Shown: one piece after another, positions 24,404 to 37,069 of the stretch | How the letters are laid out: each line of letters opens with the position of its first letter | How positions within the stretch are numbered: the first letter of the stretch is position 1 | DNA from: Primula veris | Lineage: Eukaryota; Streptophyta; Magnoliopsida; Ericales; Primulaceae | Length of the DNA: 64,000 bases | Assembly (NCBI GenBank): GCA_963682055.1 | Contig: OY821741.1 | Coordinates: forward strand, 23,010,711-23,074,710 | Direction of reading: 5' to 3' | Notes under the pieces: model-generated | The model's database searches: none | Told to the model about the DNA's origin: nothing | The model's input: the letters and a program-made list of their open reading frames with translations, nothing else | Position numbers and translations under genes: made by a program

Positions 24404-25244
24404 GTCGGTAAAAACCGTGTACTATAGGCCATAAATAAAAGAAAGAAAATGAGGAATATTCCCTACTTATGGAAGAAAATTATCGAAACCCTAAACCTGA
24501 AACCCTAAAACCTAAAACGTAAAACTGAAACCCTAAACCATACAAATATAAATAAAATATCGAAAAACAAAAAAGTCGGTAAAAACCGTGTACTATAGGC
24601 CATAAATCCAAGAAAATAAAAGAGGAATATTACCTACCTATGTAAGAACATTACCTAAACCCTAAACCTGAAACCCAAAACCCTAAAACATAAACCCTAA
24701 ACCGTAAACCATACAAATATAAATAAAATGTCGAAAAACAAAAAAGTCGGTAAAAACCGTGTACTATAGGCCATAAATCCAAGAAAAAAAATGAGGAATA
24801 TTCCCAACTTATGCAAGAACATTATCTAAACCCTAAACCTGAAACCCTGAACCCTAAAACCTAAAACCGAAACCCTAAACCCTGAACCATACAAATATAA
24901 ATAAAATATCCAAAAACAAAAAAATAGGTAAAAACCGTGTACTATAGGCCATAAATCCAAGAAAATAAAAGAGAAATATTCCCTACATATGTAAGAACAT
25001 TACCTAAACCCTAAACCAGAAACACAAAACCTTAAAACCTAAAGCCTAAACCCTACAAATATAAATAAAATGTCGAAAAACAAAAAAGTCGGTAAAAACC
25101 GTTTACTATAGGCCATAAATCCAAGAAAAAAAATGAGTAATATTCCCTACATATGCAACAACATTACCTAAACCCTAAACCCAAAAACATAAACCCTAAA
25201 CCCTAAACCATACAAATATAAATAAAATGTCGAAAAACAAAAAA

Positions 25245-25425
25245 GTAGGTAAAAACCGTGTACGGCCATAAATGCAAGAAAATAAATGAGGAATATTCCC
25301 TACATATGTAACATCATTACTTAAACGCTAAACCTGAAACCCAAAACCCTAAAACCTAAACCCTAAACCCTAAACCCTAAACCCTAAACCATACAAATAT
25401 AAATAAAATTTTGAAAAACAAAAAA
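25245..25425 (+). repeat. Variant monomer b6 lacking TATA in the box
   Basis: GTGTACGGCCATAAATGC replaces GTGTACTATAGGCC, a 4-bp loss, and the box starts GTAGG. The variant recurs once in every B unit and in C units (about 45559, 49497, 54893). It is a clean tag for counting units. Confidence 0.87.
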
Positions 25426-26737
25426 GTCGGTAAAAACCGTGTACTGTAGGCCATAAATTCAAGAAAATAAAAGAGGAATATTCCCTACATATGTAAGAAC
25501 ATTACTTAAACCCTAAACCTAAAACCCAAAAGCCTAAAACCTAAACCGTAAACCCTACAAATATAAATAAAATATCGAAAAATAAAAAAGTCGGTAAAAA
25601 CCATGTACTATTGGCCATAAATCCAAGAAAATAAAAGAGGAATATTCCCTACATATGTAAAATCATTACCTAAACCCTAAACCTGAAACCCAAAACCGTA
25701 AACCCTACAAATATAAATAAAATGTCGAAAAACAAAAAAGTCGGTAAAAACCATGTGCTATAGGCCATAAATCCAAGAAAAAAAATGGGGAATATTCCCT
25801 ACATATGAAACAATATTACCTCAACAATAAACCTGAAACCCTAAACCCTAAAACGTAAACCCTAAACCCTAAACAATACAAATATAAATAAAATGTCAAA
25901 AAACAAAAAAGTCGGTAAAAACCGTGTACTGTAGGCCATAAATCCAAGAAAATAAAAGAGGAATATTTCCTACATATGCAAGAAAATTACCTAAACTCTA
26001 AACCTGAAACCCTAAACCCTAAAACCTAAGCCCTAAACCCTAAAAATATAAATAAAATGTCGAAAAACAAAAAAGTCGGTAAAAACCGTGTACTATAGGC
26101 CATAAATACAAGAAAGAAAATGAGGAATATTTCCTACATATGCAAGATAATTACCTAAACCCTAAACCCGAAACCCTAAATCCTAAAATCTAAATCCTAC
26201 AAATATAAATAAAATGTGAAAAAAGAAAAAATTCGGTAAAAACCGTGTACTATAGGTCATAAATATAAGAAAGAAAATGAGAAATATTTTCTACATATGT
26301 AAGAAAATAACCTAAACATTAAACCCCAAACCCTCAAAACTAAACCCTAAACCATAAATCCTACTAATACAAATAAAATGTCGGAAAACAAAAAAGTTGG
26401 TAAAAACCGTGTACTATAGACAATAAATCCAGTAAAGAAAATGAGAAATATTTCCTACATATGCAAGAAAATTACCTAAACTCTAAACCAGAAACTCTAA
26501 ACCCTAAACCCTAAAACCTAAACTCTAATCCCTAAACACTACAAATATAAATAAAATATCGAAAAACCAAAAAGTCGGTAAAAACAGTGTACTATATACC
26601 ATAAATCGAAGAAAGAAAAAGAGGAATATTTGCTACATATGCAAGAAAATTACCTAAACCCTAAACCAGAAACCCTAAACCCTAAAACCTAAACCCTAAA
26701 CCCAACAAATATAAATAAAATATCAAAAAAAAAAAAA

Positions 26738-26901
26738 GTCGGTAAAAACCGTTTACTATAGACCATAAATCCAAGAAAATAAAAGAGGAATATTCCCTAC
26801 ATATGTAAGAACATTACTTAAACCCTAAACCTGAAACCCAAAAGCCTAAAACCTAAACCGTAAACCCTACAAATATAAATAAAATGTCGAAAAACAAAAA
26901 A
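26738..26901 (+). repeat. Variant monomer b15 with long poly-A before the box
   Basis: The stretch usually reading CGAAAAACAAAAAAGTCGG is here TATC followed by an unbroken run of about 13 A before GTCGG. The interrupting C has been lost. It is present in B0-B6 but not in the equivalent C monomers (about 50955, 56369), which keep the C. Confidence 0.83.
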
Positions 26902-28626
26902 GTCGGTAAAAACCATGTACTATAGGCCATAAATCCAAGAAAATAAAAGAGGAATATTCCCTACATATGTAAGAACATTACCTAAACCCTAAACCTGAAA
27001 CCCAAAACACTAAACCCTAAGCCCTACAAATATAAATAAAATGTCGAAAAATAAAAAAGTCGGTAAAAACCGTGTACTATAGGCCATAAATCTAAGAAAA
27101 AAAATGGGGAATATTCCCTACATATGCAACAATATTACCTCAACAATAAACCTGAAACACTAAACCCTAAAACGTAAACCCTAAACCCTAAACAATACAA
27201 AAATAAATAAAATGTCGTAAAACAAAAAAGTCGGTAAAAACCGTGTACTGTGGGCCATAACTCCAAGAAAATAAAAGAGGAATATTTCCTACATATGCAA
27301 GAAAATTACCTAAACTCTAAACCTGAAACCCTAAACCCTAAAACCTAAACCCTAAACCCTAAACCCTAAACACTAAAAATATAAATAAAATTTCGAAAAA
27401 CAAAAAAGTCGGTAAAAACCGTGTACTATAGGCCATAAATCCAAGAAAAAAAATGGGGAATATTCCCTACATATGCAACAATTTTACCTCAACAATAAAC
27501 CTGAAACACTAAACCCTAAAACGTAAACCCTAAACCCTAAAAAATACAAAAATAAATAAAATGTCGAAAAACAAAAAAGTCGGTAAAAACCGTGTAGTGT
27601 AGGCCATAAATCCAATAAAATAAAAGAGGAATATTCCCTACATATGTAACAACATTACCTAAACCCTAAACCTGAAACCCAAAAGCCTAAAACCTAAATC
27701 CTAAACCCTAAACCCTACAAATATAAATAAAATGTCGAAAAAGAAAAAAGTCGGTAAAAACCGTGTACTATAGGCCATAAATGCAAGAAAAAAATTGAGG
27801 AATATTCCCTACATATGCAACAACATTACCTAAATCCTAAACCTAAAATCCTAAACCCTAAAACGGAAACCCTAGACCATACAAATATAAATAAAATGTC
27901 AAAAAATAAAAAAGTCGGTAAAAACCGTTTACTATAGGCCCTAAATCCAAGAAAAAAAATGAGGAATATTCCCTACAGATGCAAGAACATTATCAAAACC
28001 CCAAACCTAAAACCCTAAACCCTAAAACCGAAAACATAAACCCTAAACCCTAAACCCTAAAACCTAAACCATACAAATATATATAAAATTTCGAAAAACA
28101 AAAAAGTCGTTAAAAACCGTGTACTATAGGCCATAAATCCAAGAAAATAAAAGAGAAATATTCCCTACATATGTAAGAACATTACCTAAACCCTAAACCT
28201 GAAACCCAAAACCTTAAAACCTAAACCCTAAACCCTACAAATATAAATAAAATGTCGTAAAACAAAAAAGTCGGTAAGAACCGTGTACTATAGTCCATAA
28301 ATCCAAGAAAGAAAATGAGGAATATTCCCTACTTATGCAAGAATATTATCTAAACCCTAAACCTGAAACCCTAAACCCTAAAACCTAAAACCGAAACCCT
28401 AAAACCTAAACCATACAAATATAAATAAAATGTCGACAAACAAAAAAGTCGGTAAAAACCGTGTACTATAGGCCATAAATCTAAGAAAAAAAAATGAGGA
28501 ATATTCCCTACATATGCAACAACATTACCTAAACCCTAAACCTAAAACCCTAAACCCTAAAACGTAAACCCTAAACCCTAAACCCTAAACCATACAAATA
28601 TAAATAAAATGTCGAAAAACAAAAAA

Positions 28627-31600
28627 GTCGGTAAAAACCGTGTACTATAGGCCATAAATAAAAGAAAGAAAATGAGGAATATTCCCTACTTATGGAAGAA
28701 AATTATCGAAACCCTAAACCTGAAACCCTAAAACCTAAAACGTAAAACTGAAACCCTAAACCATACAAATATAAATAAAATATCGAAAAACAAAAAAGTC
28801 GGTAAAAACCGTGTACTATAGGCCATAAATCCAAGAAAATAAAAGAGGAATATTACCTACCTATGTAAGAACATTACCTAAACCCTAAACCTGAAACCCA
28901 AAACCCTAAAACATAAACCCTAAACCGTAAACCATACAAATATAAATAAAATGTCGAAAAACAAAAAAGTCGGTAAAAACCGTGTACTATAGGCCATAAA
29001 TCCAAGAAAAAAAATGAGGAATATTCCCAACTTATGCAAGAACATTATCTAAACCCTAAACCTGAAACCCTGAACCCTAAAACCTAAAACCGAAACCCTA
29101 AACCCTGAACCATACAAATATAAATAAAATATCCAAAAACAAAAAAATAGGTAAAAACCGTGTACTATAGGCCATAAATCCAAGAAAATAAAAGAGAAAT
29201 ATTCCCTACATATGTAAGAACATTACCTAAACCCTAAACCAGAAACACAAAACCTTAAAACCTAAAGCCTAAACCCTACAAATATAAATAAAATGTCGAA
29301 AAACAAAAAAGTCGGTAAAAACCGTTTACTATAGGCCATAAATCCAAGAAAAAAAATGAGTAATATTCCCTACATATGCAACAACATTACCTAAACCCTA
29401 AACCCAAAAACATAAACCCTAAACCCTAAACCATACAAATATAAATAAAATGTCGAAAAACAAAAAAGTAGGTAAAAACCGTGTACGGCCATAAATGCAA
29501 GAAAATAAATGAGGAATATTCCCTACATATGTAACATCATTACTTAAACGCTAAACCTGAAACCCAAAACCCTAAAACCTAAACCCTAAACCCTAAACCC
29601 TAAACCCTAAACCATACAAATATAAATAAAATTTTGAAAAACAAAAAAGTCGGTAAAAACCGTGTACTGTAGGCCATAAATTCAAGAAAATAAAAGAGGA
29701 ATATTCCCTACATATGTAAGAACATTACTTAAACCCTAAACCTAAAACCCAAAAGCCTAAAACCTAAACCGTAAACCCTACAAATATAAATAAAATATCG
29801 AAAAATAAAAAAGTCGGTAAAAACCATGTACTATTGGCCATAAATCCAAGAAAATAAAAGAGGAATATTCCCTACATATGTAAAATCATTACCTAAACCC
29901 TAAACCTGAAACCCAAAACCGTAAACCCTACAAATATAAATAAAATGTCGAAAAACAAAAAAGTCGGTAAAAACCATGTGCTATAGGCCATAAATCCAAG
30001 AAAAAAAATGGGGAATATTCCCTACATATGAAACAATATTACCTCAACAATAAACCTGAAACCCTAAACCCTAAAACGTAAACCCTAAACCCTAAACAAT
30101 ACAAATATAAATAAAATGTCAAAAAACAAAAAAGTCGGTAAAAACCGTGTACTGTAGGCCATAAATCCAAGAAAATAAAAGAGGAATATTTCCTACATAT
30201 GCAAGAAAATTACCTAAACTCTAAACCTGAAACCCTAAACCCTAAAACCTAAACCCTAAACCCTAAAAATATAAATAAAATGTCGAAAAACAAAAAAGTC
30301 GGTAAAAACCGTGTACTATAGGCCATAAATACAAGAAAGAAAATGAGGAATATTTCCTACATATGCAAGATAATTACCTAAACCCTAAACCCGAAACCCT
30401 AAATCCTAAAATCTAAATCCTACAAATATAAATAAAATGTGAAAAAAGAAAAAATTCGGTAAAAACCGTGTACTATAGGTCATAAATATAAGAAAGAAAA
30501 TGAGAAATATTTTCTACATATGTAAGAAAATAACCTAAACATTAAACCCCAAACCCTCAAAACTAAACCCTAAACCATAAATCCTACTAATACAAATAAA
30601 ATGTCGGAAAACAAAAAAGTTGGTAAAAACCGTGTACTATAGGCAATAAATCCAGTAAAGAAAATGAGAAATATTTCCTACATATGCAAGAAAATTACCT
30701 AAACTCTAAACCAGAAACTCTAAACCCTAAACCCTAAAACCTAAACTCTAATCCCTAAACACTACAAATATAAATAAAATATCGAAAAACCAAAAAGTCG
30801 GTAAAAACAGTGTACTATATACCATAAATCGAAGAAAGAAAAAGAGGAATATTTGCTACATATGCAAGAAAATTACCTAAACCCTAAACCAGAAACCCTA
30901 AACCCTAAAACCTAAACCCTAAACCCAACAAATATAAATAAAATATCAAAAAAAAAAAAAGTCGGTAAAAACCGTTTACTATAGACCATAAATCCAAGAA
31001 AATAAAAGAGGAATATTCCCTACATATGTAAGAACATTACTTAAACCCTAAACCTGAAACCCAAAAGCCTAAAACCTAAACCGTAAACCCTACAAATATA
31101 AATAAAATGTCGAAAAACAAAAAAGTCGGTAAAAACCATGTACTATAGGCCATAAATCCAAGAAAATAAAAGAGGAATATTCCCTACATATGTGAGAACA
31201 TTACCTAAACCCTAAACCTGAAACCCAAAACACTAAACCCTAAGCCCTACAAATATAAATAAAATGTCGAAAAACAAAAAAGTCGGTAAAAACCGTGTAC
31301 TATAGGCCATAAATCTAAGAAAAAAAATGGGGAATATTCCCTACATATGCAACAATATTACCTCAACAATAAACCTGAAACACTAAACCCTAAAACGTAA
31401 ACCCTAAACCCTAAACAATACAAAAATAAATAAAATGTCGTAAAACAAAAAAGTCGGTAAAAACCGTGTACTGTAGGCCATAACTCCAAGAAAATAAAAG
31501 AGGAATATTTCCTACATATGCAAGAAAATTACCTAAACTCTAAACCTGAAACCCTAAACCCTAAAACCTAAACCCTAAACCCTAAACCCTAAACACTAAA

Positions 31601-32848
31601 AATATAAATAAAATTTCGAAAAACAAAAAAGTCGGTAAAAACCGTGTACTATAGGCCATAAATCCAAGAAAAAAAATGGGGAATATTCCCTACATATGCA
31701 ACAATTTTACCTCAACAATAAACCTGAAACACTAAACCCTAAAACGTAAACCCTAAACCCTAAAAAATACAAAAATAAATAAAATGTCGAAAAACAAAAA
31801 AGTCGGTAAAAACCGTGTAGTGTAGGCCATAAATCCAATAAAATAAAAGAGGAATATTCCCTACATATGTAACAACATTACCTAAACCCTAAACCTGAAA
31901 CCCAAAAGCCTAAAACCTAAATCCTAAACCCTAAACCCTACAAATATAAATAAAATGTCGAAAAAGAAAAAAGTCGGTAAAAACCGTGTACTATAGGCCA
32001 TAAATGCAAGAAAAAAATTGAGGAATATTCCCTACATATGCAACAACATTACCTAAATCCTAAACCTAAAATCCTAAACCCTAAAACGGAAACCCTAGAC
32101 CATACAAATATAAATAAAATGTCAAAAAATAAAAAAGTCGGTAAAAACCGTTTACTATAGGCCCTAAATCCAAGAAAAAAAATGAGGAATATTCCCTACA
32201 GATGCAAGAACATTATCAAAACCCCAAACCTAAAACCCTAAACCCTAAAACCGAAAACATAAACCCTAAACCCTAAACCCTAAAACCTAAACCATACAAA
32301 TATATATAAAATTTCGAAAAACAAAAAAGTCGTTAAAAACCGTGTACTATAGGCCATAAATCCAAGAAAATAAAAGAGAAATATTCCCTACATATGTAAG
32401 AACATTACCTAAACCCTAAACCTGAAACCCAAAACCTTAAAACCTAAACCCTAAACCCTACAAATATAAATAAAATGTCGTAAAACAAAAAAGTCGGTAA
32501 GAACCGTGTACTATAGTCCATAAATCCAAGAAAGAAAATGAGGAATATTCCCTACTTATGCAAGAATATTATCTAAACCCTAAACCTGAAACCCTAAACC
32601 CTAAAACCTAAAACCGAAACCCTAAAACCTAAACCATACAAATATAAATAAAATGTCGACAAACAAAAAAGTCGGTAAAAACCGTGTACTATAGGCCATA
32701 AATCTAAGAAAAAAAATGAGGAATATTCCCTACATATGCAACAACATTACCTAAACCCTAAACCTAAAACCCTAAACCCTAAAACGTAAACCCTAAACCC
32801 TAAACCCTAAACCATACAAATATAAATAAAATGTCGAAAAACAAAAAA
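28627..32848 (+). repeat. HOR B3 (25 monomers, 4222 bp)
   Basis: Same order as B2. It carries CCTAAACCCTAAACC in b10 where B0-B2 read CCTAAGCCC, and GTACTGTAGGCCATAACTCC in b18 where B0-B2 read GTACTGTGGG. It shares both with B4 and B5. A private change is ATGTGAGAAC at about 31192. Confidence 0.9.
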
Positions 32849-35800
32849 GTCGGTAAAAACCGTGTACTATAGGCCATAAATAAAAGAAAGAAAATGAGGA
32901 ATATTCCCTACTTATGGAAGAAAATTATCGAAACCCTAAACCTGAAACCCTAAAACCTAAAACGTAAAACTGAAACCCTAAACCATACAAATATAAATAA
33001 AATATCGAAAAACAAAAAAGTCGGTAAAAACCGTGTACTATAGGCCATAAATCCAAGAAAATAAAAGAGGAATATTACCTACCTATGTAAGAACATTACC
33101 TAAACCCTAAACCTGAAACCCAAAACCCTAAAACATAAACCCTAAACCGTAAACCATACAAATATAAATAAAATGTCGAAAAACAAAAAAGTCGGTAAAA
33201 ACCGTGTACTATAGGCCATAAATCCAAGAAAAAAAATGAGGAATATTCCCAACTTATGCAAGAACATTATCTAAACCCTAAACCTGAAACCCTGAACCCT
33301 AAAACCTAAAACCGAAACCCTAAACCCTGAACCATACAAATATAAATAAAATATCCAAAAACAAAAAAATAGGTAAAAACCGTGTACTATAGGCCATAAA
33401 TCCAAGAAAATAAAAGAGAAATATTCCCTACATATGTAAGAACATTACCTAAACCCTAAACCAGAAACACAAAACCTTAAAACCTAAAGCCTAAACCCTA
33501 CAAATATAAATAAAATGTCGAAAAACAAAAAAGTCGGTAAAAACTGTTTACTATAGGCCATAAATCCAAGAAAAAAAATGAGTAATATTCCCTACATATG
33601 CAACAACATTACCTAAACCCTAAACCCAAAAACATAAACCCTAAACCCTAAACCATACAAATATAAATAAAATGTCGAAAAACAAAAAAGTAGGTAAAAA
33701 CCGTGTACGGCCATAAATGCAAGAAAATAAATGAGGAATATTCCCTACATATGTAACATCATTACTTAAACGCTAAACCTGAAACCCAAAACCCTAAAAC
33801 CTAAACCCTAAACCCTAAACCCTAAACCCTAAACCATACAAATATAAATAAAATTTTGAAAAACAAAAAAGTCGGTAAAAACCGTGTACTGTAGGCCATA
33901 AATTCAAGAAAATAAAAGAGGAATATTCCCTACATATGTAAGAACATTACTTAAACCCTAAACCTAAAACCCAAAAGCCTAAAACCTAAACCGTAAACCC
34001 TACAAATATAAATAAAATATCGAAAAATAAAAAAGTCGGTAAAAACCATGTACTATTGGCCATAAATCCAAGAAAATAAAAGAGGAATATTCCCTACATA
34101 TGTAAAATCATTACTTAAACCCTAAACCTGAAACCCAAAACCGTAAACCCTACAAATATAAATAAAATGTCGAAAAACAAAAAAGTCGGTAAAAACCATG
34201 TGCTATAGGCCATAAATCCAAGAAAAAAATGGGGAATATTCCCTACATATGAAACAATATTACCTCAACAATAAACCTGAAACCCTAAACCCTAAAACGT
34301 AAACCCTAAACCCTAAACAATACAAATATAAATAAAATGTCAAAAAACAAAAAAGTCGGTAAAAACCGTGTACTGTAGGCCATAAATCCAAGAAAATAAA
34401 AGAGGAATATTTCCTACATATGCAAGAAAATTACCTAAACTATAAACCTGAAACCCTAAACCCTAAAACCTAAACCCTAAACCCTAAAAATATAAATAAA
34501 ATGTCGAAAAACAAAAAAGTCGGTAAAAACCGTGTACTATAGGCCATAAATACAAGAAAGAAAATGAGGAATATTTCCTACATATGCAAGATAATTACCT
34601 AAACCCTAAACCCGAAACCCTAAATCCTAAAATCTAAATCCTACAAATATAAATAAAATGTGAAAAAAGAAAAAATTCGGTAAAAACCGTGTACTATAGG
34701 TCATAAATATAAGAAAGAAAATGAGAAATATTTTCTACATATGTAAGAAAATAACCTAAACATTAAACCCCAAACCCTCAAAACTAAACCCTAAACCATA
34801 AATCCTACTAATACAAATAAAATGTCGGAAAACAAAAAAGTTGGTAAAAACCGTGTACTATAGGCAATAAATCCAGTAAAGAAAATGAGAAATATTTCCT
34901 ACATATGCAAGAAAATTACCTAAACTCTAAACCAGAAACTCTAAACCCTAAACCCTAAAACCTAAACTCTAATCCCTAAACACTACAAATATAAATAAAA
35001 TATCGAAAAACCAAAAAGTCGGTAAAAACAGTGTACTATATACCATAAATCGAAGAAAGAAAAAGAGGAATATTTGCTACATATGCAAGAAAATTACCTA
35101 AACCCTAAACCAGAAACCCTAAACCCTAAAACCTAAACCCTAAACCCAACAAATATAAATAAAATATCAAAAAAAAAAAAAGTCGGTAAAAACCGTTTAC
35201 TATAGACCATAAATCCAAGAAAATAAAAGAGGAATATTCCCTACATATGTAAGAACATTACTTAAACCCTAAACCTGAAACCCAAAAGCCTAAAACCTAA
35301 ACCGTAAACCCTACAAATATAAATAAAATGTCGAAAAACAAAAAAGTCGGTAAAAACCATGTACTATAGGCCATAAATCCAAGAAAATAAAAGAGGAATA
35401 TTCCCTACATATGTAAGAACATTACCTAAACCCTAAACCTGAAACCCAAAACACTAAACCCTAAGCCCTACAAATATAAATAAAATGTCGAAAAACAAAA
35501 AAGTCGGTAAAAACCGTGTACTATAGGCCATAAATCTAAGAAAAAAAATGGGGAATATTCCCTACATATGCAACAATATTACCTCAACAATAAACCTGAA
35601 ACACTAAACCCTAAAACGTAAACCCTAAACCCTAAACAATACAAAAATAAATAAAATGTCGTAAAACAAAAAAGTCGGTAAAAACCGTGTACTGTAGGCC
35701 ATAACTCCAAGAAAATAAAAGAGGAATATTTCCTACATATGCAAGAAAATTACCTAAACTCTAAACCTGAAACCCTAAACCCTAAAACCTAAACCCTAAA

Positions 35801-37069
35801 CCCTAAACCCTAAACACTAAAAATATAAATAAAATTTCGAAAAACAAAAAAGTCGGTAAAAACCGTGTACTATAGGCCATAAATCCAAGAAAAAAAATGG
35901 GGAATATTCCCTACATATGCAACAATTTTACCTCAACAATAAACCTGAAACACTAAACCCTAAAACGTAAACCCTAAACCCTAAAAAATACAAAAATAAA
36001 TAAAATGTCGAAAAACAAAAAAGTCGGTAAAAACCGTGTAGTGTAGGCCATAAATCCAATAAAATAAAAGAGGAATATTCCCTACATATGTAACAACATT
36101 ACCTAAACCCTAAACCTGAAACCCAAAAGCCTAAAACCTAAATCCTAAACCCTAAACCCTACAAATATAAATAAAATGTCGAAAAAGAAAAAAGTCGGTA
36201 AAAACCGTGTACTATAGGCCATAAATGCAAGAAAAAAATTGAGGAATATTCCCTACATATGCAACAACATTACCTAAATCCTAAACCTAAAATCCTAAAC
36301 CCTAAAACGGAAACCCTAGACCATACAAATATAAATAAAATGTCAAAAAATAAAAAAGTCGGTAAAAACCGTTTACTATAGGCCCTAAATCCAAGAAAAA
36401 AAATGAGGAATATTCCCTACAGATGCAAGAACATTATCAAAACCCCAAACCTAAAACCCTAAACCCTAAAACCGAAAACATAAACCCTAAACCCTAAACC
36501 CTAAAACCTAAACCATACAAATATATATAAAATTTCGAAAAACAAAAAAGTCGTTAAAAACCGTGTACTATAGGCCATAAATCCAAGAAAATAAAAGAGA
36601 AATATTCCCTACATATGTAAGAACATTACCTAAACCCTAAACCTGAAACCCAAAACCTTAAAACCTAAACCCTAAACCCTACAAATATAAATAAAATGTC
36701 GTAAAACAAAAAAGTCGGTAAGAACCGTGTACTATAGTCCATAAATCCAAGAAAGAAAATGAGGAATATTCCCTACTTATGCAAGAATATTATCTAAACC
36801 CTAAACCTGAAACCCTAAACCCTAAAACCTAAAACCGAAACCCTAAAACCTAAACCATACAAATATAAATAAAATGTCGACAAACAAAAAAGTCGGTAAA
36901 AACCGTGTACTATAGGCCATAAATCTAAGAAAAAAAATGAGGAATATTCCCTACATATGCAACAACATTACCTAAACCCTAAACCTAAAACCCTAAACCC
37001 TAAAACGTAAACCCTAAACCCTAAACCCTAAACCATACAAATATAAATAAAATGTCGAAAAACAAAAAA
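32849..37069 (+). repeat. HOR B4 (25 monomers, 4221 bp)
   Basis: Same order. It shares with B5 the change ATTACTTAAACCC in b8 and one fewer A in b9 (GAAAAAAATGGGG), which makes the pair B4-B5 the youngest duplication in the block. Private changes are CCTAAACTATAAACC at about 34441 and AAAACTGTTTAC at about 33541. Confidence 0.9.

Larger units (their letters stand above)
24404..28626 (+). repeat. HOR B2 (25 monomers, 4223 bp), reference copy
   Basis: Monomer starts at 24404, 24575, 24746, 24924, 25088, 25245, 25426, 25590, 25740, 25911, 26075, 26232, 26396, 26574, 26738, 26902, 27059, 27230, 27408, 27579, 27750, 27914, 28106, 28270 and 28448 (b1-b25). Markers include ACTTATGGAAG in b1, a changed ATAGG box in b4, GTGTACGGCC in b6, GTGCTATAGG in b9, ATTCGG in b12, GTTGG in b13, CAGTGTACTATATACC in b14, a poly-A run in b15 and GTGTAGTGTAGG in b20. 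b21-b24 correspond to A4, A8, A9 and A10. Confidence 0.9.
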
